Notes under the pieces: model-generated | What the model was told of the DNA's origin: nothing | The model's database searches: none | What the model saw: the letters and a program-made list of their open reading frames with translations, nothing else | DNA from: CAIKMD01 sp963740675 | GTDB taxonomy: Bacteria; Pseudomonadota; Alphaproteobacteria; ATCC43930; CGMCC-115725 | DNA: 64,000 bases | Direction: 5' to 3' | Assembly (NCBI GenBank): GCA_963740675.1 | Contig: CAVUFS010000007.1 | Coordinates: 496,001 to 560,000, forward strand | Made by a program: the position numbers and the translations under genes | Shown: positions 42,981-52,106 of the stretch, piece by piece | Position numbering within the stretch: position 1 is the first letter of the stretch | Layout: the number at the start of each line of letters is the position of its first letter

Positions 42981-44228
42981 ATGCTGACCAAGGAACAAAA
43001 CGAGCGGCTGACCCGTGTCGGCGCCGGCACGCCGATGGGCGATTTGCTGCGCCGTTACTGGCACCCGATCGCGGCGGTCGCACAGATGAAGGATCGCGAC
43101 ACGTTGCCGATCCGCCTCTTCGGCGAGGATCTCGTGCTCTATCGGGATCTGTCGGGCACCTACGGCCTCCTCGAAGCGCGCTGCCCGCACCGCTCGATGT
43201 CGCTGGTCTACGGCATTCCCGAGCAATGCGGCTTGCGCTGCCCCTATCACGGCTGGACCTTCGACGAGAACGGCGCTTGCGTCGAGCAGCCTTACGAAGA
43301 GACCGAAGACCCCGAGGCCCGCTTCAAGGACAAGGTGACGACCAAGGCCTATGAGGTCGCGGTCCTGGGCGGCATGATCTTCGGCTATCTCGGACCGAAG
43401 CCGGTGCCGGTCCTGCCGAAATGGGACCTCTTCGTCATGGAAGATTGTGTGCGCGATATCGGCTTCGCGATCGTGCCCTGCAATTTTCTGCAGATCATGG
43501 AGAACTCGCTCGATCCCGTGCATGTCGAGTGGCTGCATCGCTACATGCGCAATTACGTGCTGGGCAAGCTCGGCAAGCATGAGAAGCAACGCCCCGTCGA
43601 GAAGCATGCCAAGGTCGGCTTCGATGAATTCGAATACGGGATCACGAAGCGGCGCATCCTTCAAGGCAATAGCGAAGCCAATGACGATTGGGCGATCGGC
43701 CATCCGGTCGTCTTTCCGAACTACCTCAAGACCGGCAACACCTTCCAGATCCGCGTTCCGATCGACGATGAGAAAACCGCCTATTGGTGGTATCGCTGCT
43801 TCACCAAAGAATCGGGCGTGACGATCGAGCCGCAAGCGGATGAAGACATCCCGATGTACACGACGCCGGTGCCGCAGCTCGACCCGTCGGGAAAGCCTCA
43901 ATGGGACGTGCTCGACAACAACAGCGGCCAGGACCTTGTCGCGTGGATCACACAGGGCGCGATCACTGACCGCACCAAGGAGACGCTGGGCCGCTCCGAC
44001 CGCGGTGTCATCCTTTATCGCAAGCAACTCGAAGAGGGGCTGCAAGCCGTGGCAGACGGCAAGGACCCGCGCAACGTCTTCCGCGATCCTGCGATGGGAA
44101 AGATTGACTTGCCGGTCGAGAAAATCTTCCTCAACATCAAGACCAACATCGTCAACGGCGATCGCACCGGGAACACGGCGAAATACAGCCCGATCCTGAA
44201 AAAGATGGACGCCGCCGCGGCGGAATAG
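42981..44228 (+). CDS. Rieske-type ring-hydroxylating oxygenase, phthalate-dioxygenase-like alpha subunit
   Basis: Terminal oxygenase of 415 residues. Rieske ligands: Cys68 and His70 (RCPHRS), Cys87 and His90 (RCPYHGW). Mononuclear iron: D-x2-H-x4-H in SLDPVHVEWLHRYM. The N-terminus EQNERLTRVGAGTPMGDLLR places it with Pht3-like enzymes, as for the oxygenase at 22462-23574, to which it is clearly related. GAGGAGAAGTCGTC before the ATG fixes the start. It lies between a Pht4-like dehydrogenase and a TTT receptor; no reductase is nearby. Confidence 0.92.
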   Translation: MLTKEQNERLTRVGAGTPMGDLLRRYWHPIAAVAQMKDRDTLPIRLFGEDLVLYRDLSGTYGLLEARCPHRSMSLVYGIPEQCGLRCPYHGWTFDENGACVEQPYEETEDPEARFKDKVTTKAYEVAVLGGMIFGYLGPKPVPVLPKWDLFVMEDCVRDIGFAIVPCNFLQIMENSLDPVHVEWLHRYMRNYVLGKLGKHEKQRPVEKHAKVGFDEFEYGITKRRILQGNSEANDDWAIGHPVVFPNYLKTGNTFQIRVPIDDEKTAYWWYRCFTKESGVTIEPQADEDIPMYTTPVPQLDPSGKPQWDVLDNNSGQDLVAWITQGAITDRTKETLGRSDRGVILYRKQLEEGLQAVADGKDPRNVFRDPAMGKIDLPVEKIFLNIKTNIVNGDRTGNTAKYSPILKKMDAAAAE

Positions 44229-44258
44229 CCGCACACGGGGTGCAAGCATAGGGAGGCC

Positions 44259-45360
44259 ATGATGAGAGGAGCGCGGCTCTTCGTCTGGGCGGCGATGGCG
44301 GTTCTGGCCGGCATTGGGATATGTGCAAGCGCCCGCGCCGCCGACATCGACCCCGCGACTTACTTCAAGGGCAAGACGATCACCATGGTCGTCGATTTCA
44401 AGCCGGGCGGCGGGACCGACGTGCAAGCGCGCTATTTCGCGGCGCGTTTCGGCAAGTTCATTCCCGGCGAGCCACGCATCGTCGTGACCAACCTGTTCCC
44501 GATTCCGGCGGGACGCAATTTCGTCTGGAGCGCCAAGCCCGACGGGCTCTCGATCTCGTTCCTCGCAGCGGCCGATGTTGGCACCGAGCTCATCGATCCG
44601 ACGGCGCAGTTCGAGAGCAACAAATTCAACTATATCGGCTCGCACACTGCGCGCGATTTGATCCTCTATGTCCGCAATACCGTGCCCTATGCGACGCTGC
44701 ACGATTCGCATGACGGCAAGGTGCCGATCAGCATCGCGCTGCCGATCTCGCGGCCGGAAGATCTCTCGGGCATCGGCCTCGCGACGGCCTTGCTGTCTCT
44801 GTGGTTCGATGCGCCGCTTGAAGATCACGCCGATCGCCCAGACCGGATCGAGCGACACGCTGCTGATGCTCGAGCGCGGCGACATCAATGGCTGGGTCGG
44901 CGGCGCGCAATGGTACGTGCTGCCGAAGCTGCGTCCCGGCTGGCTAAAGAGCGGCTATCTCAAGCCGATCGCCGATATGGGCAATCCCGATACCGAGCCA
45001 CACGCCAATGCCGAGATGAGCCTTTCGCTTCCGAACGCGATCACCTGGCTCAACGACGACCAGAAGAAAATCTGGCGCGCCTTGGTCATATCGCAGGTCC
45101 TGACCGGCAAGGCACTCGCGACCTCACCGAACACGCCGCCTGCCGTCGTGAAGATTTTGCGCGATGCCTATGTCGCGGCGTTCAAGGATCCGGATTTCGT
45201 CACCGGCGTCGAGAAGATCCAGCAGGAGCCGATCGACGTCATCCCCGGCGACAAGCTGCAGGACATGGTCGAGACCTCGCTCGCCGAATTCAAAGCAGGG
45301 CTTCCCGAATACAAAGCGCTGCAGAAGCAAATCTTCGAGCGCTACGTGAAAGGGCTGTAG
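44259..45360 (+). pseudogene. TctC/Bug-family receptor, frameshifted
   Basis: Periplasmic receptor for the TTT transporter encoded next. The first frame gives a signal peptide (ending SARA before ADIDPATYFKG) and family segments FKGKTITMVVDFKPGGGTDV and PRIVVTNLFPIPAGRNFVWS up to LSLWFDAPL. The natural continuation KITPIAQTGSSDTLLMLERG lies one frame over and runs to a TAG at 45360 (VEKIQQEPIDVIPGDKLQDM). One extra G near 44820 explains the break. GGGAGG precedes ATGs at 44259 and 44262. Either the receptor is lost or the base is an error; the transporter gene beyond is intact. Confidence 0.85.
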
Positions 45361-45366
45361 CGCGCA

Positions 45367-47355
45367 ATGGAAGGGATCCTGGCCGGGCTCGCTTGGCTCG
45401 GAACCTCGACCTACTGGCTCGCGTTTTTCGCCGCGGTGCTCATGGCCGCCGCGGCCGGGCTGGTGCCCGGTCTTTCGGCGACATTGCTGATGGCGCTCGC
45501 CGTTCCGTTCATCGTCTTCAACATCCAGGACCCGGTCATCGGCATCGTCATGCTGGCGACGATCACCGCGGTTGAGGAAATCCTCGACGTGCTGCCGATC
45601 GTCGCGCTCGGCTATCCCGGCGTCGGGCAGGTGACGTTCCTCGAAGCGCGGCCGCTGGTGGCGCGCGGCTATGCGGCGCGTACCCTCGGCTTCATCTATG
45701 TCGTCGCCGCTTGCGGCGGGCTCATCGGCGCCATCGCTCTGTTGCTCATCATCCCGATCATCAAGCCTTTCATCCTGCAATTCAGCTTCGCCGAGATCGG
45801 CGCGATCGGCATCTTCGGCGTCGCCATGGTCGGCGCGCTGAGCCGTGGCGCGATGATCAAAGGCATCGCTTCCGGCGCTTTCGGCATGCTGCTGAGCACG
45901 GTGGGGCTGAGCGTCTTCACCGGCGAGGCGCGTTACACTTTTGGCCAGCTCGAATTCCAGGAAGGGCTGCCGTTGATCGCGACAGTGGTCGGACTCTTCG
46001 CGCTGCCGGAGATGGCCGATCTGCTGATGACACGGCAGACCGTGTCCTCGGCCGACGCCACTTTCGGCACGCGCGAAGTCTTCAAGGGCGCCCGCATTGC
46101 GCTCAAATACTGGCGCCTCATCATCCGCCACTCGCTGCTCGGCGTGTTTCTGGGCGCGATCCCCGGCATCGGCGCCCGCGTCGTCTCGTGGCTGTCCTAT
46201 GGCATCGGCATTTCGCTGACCAAGAACCGGCGCCAATTCGGCCGCGGCTCCTATCGCGGTCTGGTGTTTTCGGAAGCCGTGCAAAGCTCGAAAGAAGGTG
46301 GCCACGCCATCCCGACTCTCGCCCTCGGCGTGCCGGCCGGTCAGGCCTGGGTCTTCGTGCTGGTGGCGATGATCGCTTACGGTGTCTCGCCCGGGCCGCA
46401 ATTCCTATCGCAGCATACCGACATCGTCGTGCTCATTGTCGTCAGCCTGGTGCTGGGCAACGCGATGCTGGCGACCATCGGCATGCTGTGGTCGGGGCGC
46501 TTGGCAAAACTCTCCCGGCTCCCCTATCCGATGCTGTGCGCCGTGATCGTGCCGCTCGCCATCCTCTCGGCGTTCCAGGAGACACGGCATTGGACCGCGG
46601 TGCCGATCGTGCTGACCTTCGCCGGAATCGGCTTCGTGATGAAATATTTCCGCTGGCCGCGGCCGCCGCTGGTGCTGGGGTTCATCCTCGGCAAGATCGT
46701 CGAGCAGAACATGCTGACCGCGATCTCGCTTTACGGCGTGGTCGGCGTGCTGGAGCGGCCGCTCACCATCGGTCTTATCGTCAGCGCCGTATTCATCGCG
46801 GTCTTCCTCACCCGCATCGGCAATTCGGCGATGCAGCAGGCGGGCGTCCAAAGCAAGAGCGAGCATCAGCCGTGGCGTTGGCGTCCCGACAATTACGTCG
46901 CGTTGTTCTTCGTGGCTGTCGGCGCGTTCTTCGTCGTCGGCGCACTCCACTTCCGCCTCGCAGCGCGGACCTTCCCGATGGCTCTCGGCATCCTTCTGGT
47001 GCTGCTTTCGCTCGTGCAATTCGTCCGGAACGGCTGGCAGCAGGGCGAGGCCGACGTGCTCGATATCGGCATGATGAGCAAAGGCATGGCGACGACGCGC
47101 CAAACCGCGCCGATCATCCTCGGCCTCATCGCCATGTTCCTGGTGATCGCCGCCGCGATCGGCCTGCAATACGGCGCGATCGCTTTCGCGGCGGCGACGC
47201 CGATCGCACTCGGCGCCGGCAAGCGACCCTGGCTGTCGGGTCTCGTCACCGGCGCGATCATGGCCGCGGTGGTGATCGGCCTTTTCGATCAGATGCTCAA
47301 CGTCATGTGGCCGGACCCGTTGGTCCTGTCCTGGGTTCAGGGCTCGCTGTTCTGA
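45367..47355 (+). CDS. Tripartite tricarboxylate transporter permease, TctA fused to a TctB-like domain
   Basis: Inner-membrane protein of 662 residues. Residues 1 to about 485 form TctA, with FAAVLMAAAAGLVPGLSATL, the Pro- and Gly-rich SKEGGHAIPTLALGVPAGQA and many helices. After a linker (GVQSKSEHQPWRWRPDNYVA) about 160 residues with four helices resemble the small subunit TctB. Normally these are two proteins that take up carboxylates with a TctC receptor. It starts six bases after the tctC gene. The adjacent Pht3/Pht4-like genes suggest an aromatic or other carboxylate substrate. Confidence 0.88.
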   Translation: MEGILAGLAWLGTSTYWLAFFAAVLMAAAAGLVPGLSATLLMALAVPFIVFNIQDPVIGIVMLATITAVEEILDVLPIVALGYPGVGQVTFLEARPLVARGYAARTLGFIYVVAACGGLIGAIALLLIIPIIKPFILQFSFAEIGAIGIFGVAMVGALSRGAMIKGIASGAFGMLLSTVGLSVFTGEARYTFGQLEFQEGLPLIATVVGLFALPEMADLLMTRQTVSSADATFGTREVFKGARIALKYWRLIIRHSLLGVFLGAIPGIGARVVSWLSYGIGISLTKNRRQFGRGSYRGLVFSEAVQSSKEGGHAIPTLALGVPAGQAWVFVLVAMIAYGVSPGPQFLSQHTDIVVLIVVSLVLGNAMLATIGMLWSGRLAKLSRLPYPMLCAVIVPLAILSAFQETRHWTAVPIVLTFAGIGFVMKYFRWPRPPLVLGFILGKIVEQNMLTAISLYGVVGVLERPLTIGLIVSAVFIAVFLTRIGNSAMQQAGVQSKSEHQPWRWRPDNYVALFFVAVGAFFVVGALHFRLAARTFPMALGILLVLLSLVQFVRNGWQQGEADVLDIGMMSKGMATTRQTAPIILGLIAMFLVIAAAIGLQYGAIAFAAATPIALGAGKRPWLSGLVTGAIMAAVVIGLFDQMLNVMWPDPLVLSWVQGSLF

Positions 47356-47365
47356 CGCAAAGCGA

Positions 47366-47390
47366 AAGGGCGCGAGTGTCTCGCGCCCTT
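47366..47390. terminator. Bidirectional hairpin terminator between tctAB and infC
   Basis: AAGGGCGCGAG (47366-47376) pairs perfectly with CTCGCGCCCTT (47380-47390) around a three-base loop, between two convergent genes. On the minus strand it is followed by TTCGCTTTGCG, on the plus strand by GTCTCAATC, so it is better placed to stop infC transcripts than tctAB ones. Confidence 0.75.
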
Positions 47391-47416
47391 GTCTCAATCA
47401 AACGTTTGGCGGCACC

Positions 47417-47956
47417 CTATTTGGGCGACATCACCATCGTCATCTGCCGGCCTTCCATGCGCGGATAGGCTTCGATCTTGGCGATCGCATCGAGATCGTC
47501 TTTGACGCGCATCAGCACGTTCATGCCGAGTTCTTGATGCGCCAGCTCGCGGCCGCGGAAGCGCATGGTGACTTTCACCTTGTCGCCTTCCTCGATGAAG
47601 CTTTTCATCGAGCGCATCTTCACGTCGTAATCGTGATCGTCGATCGACGGCCGGAGCTTGATCTCCTTGACCTCGATGACCTTCTGTTTCTTGCGCGCTT
47701 CGTTCTTGCGCTTCTGTTCTTCGTATTTGAATTTGCCGAAATCGAGGATCTTGCAGACCGGCGGATCGGCATTGGGCGACACCTCGACCAGGTCGAGGCC
47801 GGCATCCATGGCGCGGGCAAGAGCTTCGTTACGGGGAACTACCCCGAGCATCTCACCTCGTTCGTCGACGAGGCGGACACGGGGAACATTGATCTCATCG
47901 TTGATGCGCGGTCCGTCGTTGCGGGGCGGCGGTGGCGCTTGCGTTGGGCGGGGTAT
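47417..47956 (-). CDS. infC: Translation initiation factor IF-3, rare AUA start
   Basis: IF-3 blocks premature 50S joining and checks the start codon. The N-domain is GPRINDEINVPRVRLVDERG and the C-domain includes EIKLRPSIDDHDYDVKMRSM and RPGRELAHQELG-like sequence (MRFRGRELAHQELGMNVL). An ATG exists at 47851, but it lies inside the conserved N-domain. The full N-terminus has no ATG, GTG or TTG. TAAGGAG (47970-47964) sits seven bases before an in-frame ATA at 47956, giving 179 residues, the normal length. IF-3 genes typically use non-standard AUU/AUC/AUA starts for self-control. It follows thrS by 11 bases. Confidence 0.92.
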   Translation of the reverse strand: MPRPTQAPPPPRNDGPRINDEINVPRVRLVDERGEMLGVVPRNEALARAMDAGLDLVEVSPNADPPVCKILDFGKFKYEEQKRKNEARKKQKVIEVKEIKLRPSIDDHDYDVKMRSMKSFIEEGDKVKVTMRFRGRELAHQELGMNVLMRVKDDLDAIAKIEAYPRMEGRQMTMVMSPK

Positions 47957-47967
47957 GCGGCGACTCC

Positions 47968-49932
47968 TTAATTTGTTGCAGCAGGTCCGGCCGCCTCGGA
48001 AGGCGGACGGGCCTCAGTAGTCAATCTAGCGATGGCTTGGCCGAGTTCAAGAATTTCCTGATCTTTCGCACCCAAACGGCGGATTGCCACCGTCTTGTTC
48101 TCGGCCTCGCGTTTACCAACCACGAGCAGCGCCGGCACTTTGGCTAGGCTGTGCTCGCGCACCTTGTAGTTGATCTTTTCGTTGGTGAGGTCGACGCGAG
48201 CGCGGAGCCCTGCGGCCTCGCAGGCAGCACGCACCTCCTCGGCATAGGAATTGGCCTCATCCGTGATCGTCGCTACCACCGCTTGAACCGGCGCGAGCCA
48301 GAGCGGGAAGCGGCCGGCATATTCCTCGATCAGGATGGCGATAAACCGCTCCAGCGAGCCGAGAATGGCGCGGTGCAGCATGACCGGCCGATGGCGCTGC
48401 CCATCCTCGCCGATGTAATGGGCATCGAGCCGTTCCGGCATGACGAAATCGACCTGCAGCGTGCCGCATTGCCAGTCGCGGCCGAGCGCGTCGCGCAGCA
48501 CGAATTCCAGCTTCGGCCCGTAGAACGCGCCTTCGCCGGGATTCATCGTGTAGGGCAGCCCGGCCGCCTCGATCGCGTGTCTCAGCGCGCCTTCAGCCTT
48601 ATCCCAGACCGCGTCGGTGCCGGCGCGGGTCGGCGGCCGGTCGGAGAATTTCACATGCACTTCTTGGAAGCCGAAATCGCGATAGACGCTTTGCAGCAAT
48701 TCGCAGAACGCGACGCTCTCCGCCGTGATCTGGTCTTCCGTGCAGAAGATATGCGCATCGTCCTGGGTGAAGGCGCGCACGCGCATGATGCCGTGCAGCG
48801 CGCCCGACGGCTCGTTGCGGTGGCATGAGCCGAACTCAGCCATGCGCAGCGGCAACTCGCGATAGGAATGCAGCCCCTGACGGAAGATCTGCACATGGCA
48901 GGGACAGTTCATCGGTTTCACCGCCAGGACGCGTTTGGCTTCGCTGTCCTCGATGGTGAACATATGCTCGCGGAATTTCTCCCAATGGCCGGAGGCTTCC
49001 CAGAGCGAGCGGTCGACAAGCTGCGGCGTCCTCACTTCGACATAGCCCGCGGCTTCGATGCGCCGGCGGACATAGTTCTCGATCGTGCGATAGAGCGTCC
49101 AGCCTTTCGGGTGCCAGAACACCGCGCCAACAGCCTCTTCCTGCTGATGGAAGAGATCGAGCTCGCGGCCCAGCCGGCGATGATCGCGCTTCTCCGCCTC
49201 TTCGAGCTGGAAGAGATATTGCTTCAGCTCTTTCTCATTCGCCCAAGCGGTGCCGTAAACGCGCTGAAGCTGCGCGTTGCGCGCATCGCCGCGCCAATAG
49301 GCGCCGGCGACCTTCATCAGCTTGAAAGCATGGCCGAGCTTGCCGGTCGAAGGCAGATGCGGGCCGACGCAAAGATCGACGAAATTGCCCTGGCGATAGA
49401 GGCTGATCGCCTCGTCCTTCGGGATTTCGTGGATCCATTCGGCCTTATATTTCTCGCCGAGTTCGGCGAAGAATTCGACCGCGCGATCGCGTTCCCATTC
49501 CTCGCGCGTGATCTTCTCGTCGCGATCGACGATCTCGTGCATGCGCTCTTCGATCTTCACGAGATCTTCGGGCGTGAAGGGCGTGGCGCGCGCGAAATCG
49601 TAATAGAAGCCGGTCTCGGTCGCGGGACCGAAGGTCACCTGCGTCTCGGGATAGAGTTCCTTCACCGCCTCGGCCATGACATGCGCCGCGTCGTGGCGGA
49701 TGATTTCGACCGCTTCGGGCGTGTCGCGCGTCAGGATCGCGAGCTTGGTGTCGTGGTCGATCGGCCGGGTCAGGTCGCGGGCTTCGCCGTCGAGCTTTAC
49801 CGCGACCGCGGCCTTGGCGAGGCCGGGGCCGATCGAGGAAGCAATTTCGCCGCCGGTGACACCGCGCGCGAAGCGGCGCACCGAGCCATCCGGCAGGGTG
49901 ATAGCGATCTGGTCTTGGGAATCGGGAGCCAT
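47968..49932 (-). CDS. thrS: Threonyl-tRNA synthetase
   Basis: Class II synthetase of 654 residues. Domains: TGS (ITLPDGSVRRFARGVTGGEI), an editing domain with HDAAHVMAEAVKEL, a catalytic core with zinc ligands around MNCPCHVQIF, RVRAFTQDDAHIF and the motif 3 region MLHRAILGSLERFIAILIEE, then an anticodon-binding domain. The start at 49932 (MAPDSQDQIAITLP) is preferred over 49968, which would overlap the glycosyltransferase end. Its stop codon TAA forms part of the infC Shine-Dalgarno. Confidence 0.97.
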   Translation of the reverse strand: MAPDSQDQIAITLPDGSVRRFARGVTGGEIASSIGPGLAKAAVAVKLDGEARDLTRPIDHDTKLAILTRDTPEAVEIIRHDAAHVMAEAVKELYPETQVTFGPATETGFYYDFARATPFTPEDLVKIEERMHEIVDRDEKITREEWERDRAVEFFAELGEKYKAEWIHEIPKDEAISLYRQGNFVDLCVGPHLPSTGKLGHAFKLMKVAGAYWRGDARNAQLQRVYGTAWANEKELKQYLFQLEEAEKRDHRRLGRELDLFHQQEEAVGAVFWHPKGWTLYRTIENYVRRRIEAAGYVEVRTPQLVDRSLWEASGHWEKFREHMFTIEDSEAKRVLAVKPMNCPCHVQIFRQGLHSYRELPLRMAEFGSCHRNEPSGALHGIMRVRAFTQDDAHIFCTEDQITAESVAFCELLQSVYRDFGFQEVHVKFSDRPPTRAGTDAVWDKAEGALRHAIEAAGLPYTMNPGEGAFYGPKLEFVLRDALGRDWQCGTLQVDFVMPERLDAHYIGEDGQRHRPVMLHRAILGSLERFIAILIEEYAGRFPLWLAPVQAVVATITDEANSYAEEVRAACEAAGLRARVDLTNEKINYKVREHSLAKVPALLVVGKREAENKTVAIRRLGAKDQEILELGQAIARLTTEARPPSEAAGPAATN

Positions 49933-49942
49933 TAACAGCGGT

Positions 49943-50900
49943 TTATCCGAAGGAAAGCGTCGCGGCAACCTCGGCCACGCCGAGTGTTGCGAGGTCGTCC
50001 CGGCGCAGGACGGTCACCCTGCCGCGCGGCTGGGTCAGTGCCGGATCGGAGGCCGCCGAATAGAGCACGGTCGCCGGGCAGCCCGCGGCGACGATCAGAT
50101 GCATCGGCCCGGTGTCGTTCCCCACGGCATAACGCGCCGCCGCGCCCAACCCGACGATCTCGCCGAGATTGGTCTGGCCGGCGAGGTCGCGCGCCAGTGG
50201 GATGCCGCGCGACACGGCCCGCGTCGCCTCGGCTTCGTCGCGGCCGCCGATCACCACGGGCGTCACGCCATGCTGCGCGATGAGTGCTGCGAGCTGGGCG
50301 TAATTCTCGGCCGGCCAACGCTTATCGAGCCGGTGGGCGGCCCCGCCCGGCACCAGCAGCATGAAATCGGGCGGCAGGTTGAAGCGTGTGATATCGGCCG
50401 CTCGCCCAGGAAAGATCGGGCGGCGGCACGTCGACGATCCCGGCCATGGCGAGCTGATCCGCCTGGCGATCGAGCGTGTGCATGAAATCGCGCTGCGGAT
50501 TGGCATGCGGATGCGAGGCGCCGCGCGCGATACCCGACCATTCGGGCCGCGGCCCCGGTCCCAGCAAATGGAAATAGCGGCTCGAGCGCGACGAGGTCTG
50601 CAAATCGTAGATACGCTCGAAACGCCCGTCGCGCAGGCGCCGGCGCAGCCTCACCCAGCCGGCAAAATCCAAATTGCCCGGCCGCTCGTCGATCCAGACA
50701 CGATCGAAATAGGGCGACTTCTGCGCGATATCGTTGAACGGCGCCGAGGTCAGCAGCGTGATCTCGGCATCCTTGTGATGGGCGCGGATCGCCGCCGCCG
50801 GTCCCATCGCCTGAACGAAATCGCCGAGCGCGCCAAGCTTGATGACGAGGATGCGCAACGGCGGCGGCACGCCACGCGCGGATCGCGGCTCAGGCGGCAA
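49943..50900 (-). pseudogene. Family 9 glycosyltransferase (heptosyltransferase-like), frameshifted
   Basis: Lipopolysaccharide-type sugar transferase of the ADP-heptose:LPS family. The first frame holds LRILVIKLGALGDFVQAMGP (dinucleotide-sugar-binding N-terminus) through AMAGIVDVPPPDLSWAS. The second half, ADITRFNLPPDFMLLVPGGA, then GLGAAARYAVGNDTGPMHLI (the GT9 NDTGPMH motif), is one frame over and ends at 49943. The shift is near 50400. The start is uncertain: TTG 50900 overlaps the upstream GT4 gene by 11 bases, GTG 50870 does not. Gene death or base error cannot be separated. Confidence 0.82.
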
Positions 50901-52083
50901 CGGTCGCCGTGGCCGCTTGCGGCATCAGCTCGCGATAGACCGTCAGCGTGCGTGCCGCCATGAGGCTGCTGGTGAAATGGGTGCGCACATGCGCGATCTC
51001 GCGCCGGCTCATCGCCAGCCGCGTTGCTGAATCCTGATCGAGCGCTCGCGCCAGCGCCGCAGCCAACGCTTCGGCATCGCTCGGCGGCACCAGCCAGCCG
51101 GTATCGCCCGGCGTAACCGTCTCTTGCGCGCCGCCATGCGCGGTTGCGATCACCGGCCGGCCCATCGCCTGCGCCTCGATGATGACGCGGCCGAAGCCTT
51201 CCGGCTGGGTCGAGGCCGAGACGACGATATCCGCCACCATATAGGCGGCGGCCATATCGGGGCAGTCGTCGACGAAGCGGAAGGTCGTGCCGCTGCCCGA
51301 GGCGGCCACCGCCTTTTCAAGCTCGCGGCGATAGCCGGGATCGCCGCCGCCGAGGATCACCGCATGCACGTCCGGCCGCTTCAACCGCGCCATCGCTTCG
51401 ATGAAAACGAGCTGACCTTTCCAGCGCGTCAGCCGCCCCGGCAGCAGCACGGTCTGCGCGTCATCGGGCACGCGCCAGGCGTGCATCAATCGCAACATGC
51501 GCTCGGGCGAGACGGCATCGGGATCGAAACGTGTGACATCGACGCCGCGCGGAATAAGACGCAAGCGATCGGGACCGACGCCATAGGTCGAGGCCACATG
51601 ATTGGCGACGAATTGCGAGATCGCGATCACGCGCTCGCCCGTCGCCATCACCGCGTTGTAGCGGCGCTTCAGCATCGAGCCGATTCCGTAAGCGTTGTGG
51701 AAAGTGGTGACGAAATGCCGGCCGGTGCGCTGCGCGGCGTAGCGCGCGCTCCACGCCGGCGCGCGGCTGCGCGCATGCACGATGTCGACATCGTGTTGGA
51801 CGATCACCTTGGCGAGCCGGTCGATATTGCTGCGGATCACGAACGGGTTCTTGGAGGCGAGCGGCAGCGTGACATGTGTCGCGCCCACACGGTCGAGCTC
51901 GCGCGCCATTGGCCCGCCTTCCGAAGCGACGACGGCGTTCCAGCCATAAGCGACGAGCGCCGCCGCGACATCGATCGTGCCGCGCTCCACCCCGCCCATC
52001 ACCAGCCGCGGCAGAACTTGCAGCACCGTGCCCTTGCCGCTTCCGGCGCGGCTCGTCGCAGTGTTAGTGTCGGGCTGAGACAT
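50890..52083 (-). CDS. Family 4 glycosyltransferase
   Basis: GT-B fold sugar transferase of 397 residues, probably acting at the inner face of the membrane in lipopolysaccharide or exopolysaccharide synthesis. N-terminal half: VLQVLPRLVMGGVERGTIDV and DIVHARSRAPAWSARYAAQR. C-terminal half: VLLPGRLTRWKGQLVFIEAM and the E-x7-E signature region STQPEGFGRVIIEAQAMGRP. The start at 52083 avoids an N-terminal extension that would run antisense into the divergent hydrolase gene. It is followed with overlap by the GT9 gene. Confidence 0.9.
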   Translation of the reverse strand: MSQPDTNTATSRAGSGKGTVLQVLPRLVMGGVERGTIDVAAALVAYGWNAVVASEGGPMARELDRVGATHVTLPLASKNPFVIRSNIDRLAKVIVQHDVDIVHARSRAPAWSARYAAQRTGRHFVTTFHNAYGIGSMLKRRYNAVMATGERVIAISQFVANHVASTYGVGPDRLRLIPRGVDVTRFDPDAVSPERMLRLMHAWRVPDDAQTVLLPGRLTRWKGQLVFIEAMARLKRPDVHAVILGGGDPGYRRELEKAVAASGSGTTFRFVDDCPDMAAAYMVADIVVSASTQPEGFGRVIIEAQAMGRPVIATAHGGAQETVTPGDTGWLVPPSDAEALAAALARALDQDSATRLAMSRREIAHVRTHFTSSLMAARTLTVYRELMPQAATATVAA

Positions 52084-52106
52084 GTGAAGTTGAGGATTGT
52101 ACGAAT

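Noticed and set aside
42924..44888. Minus-strand open frame of 654 codons
   Set aside because: Antisense to the Rieske oxygenase and TctC genes, which carry clear motifs; no recognisable domain.
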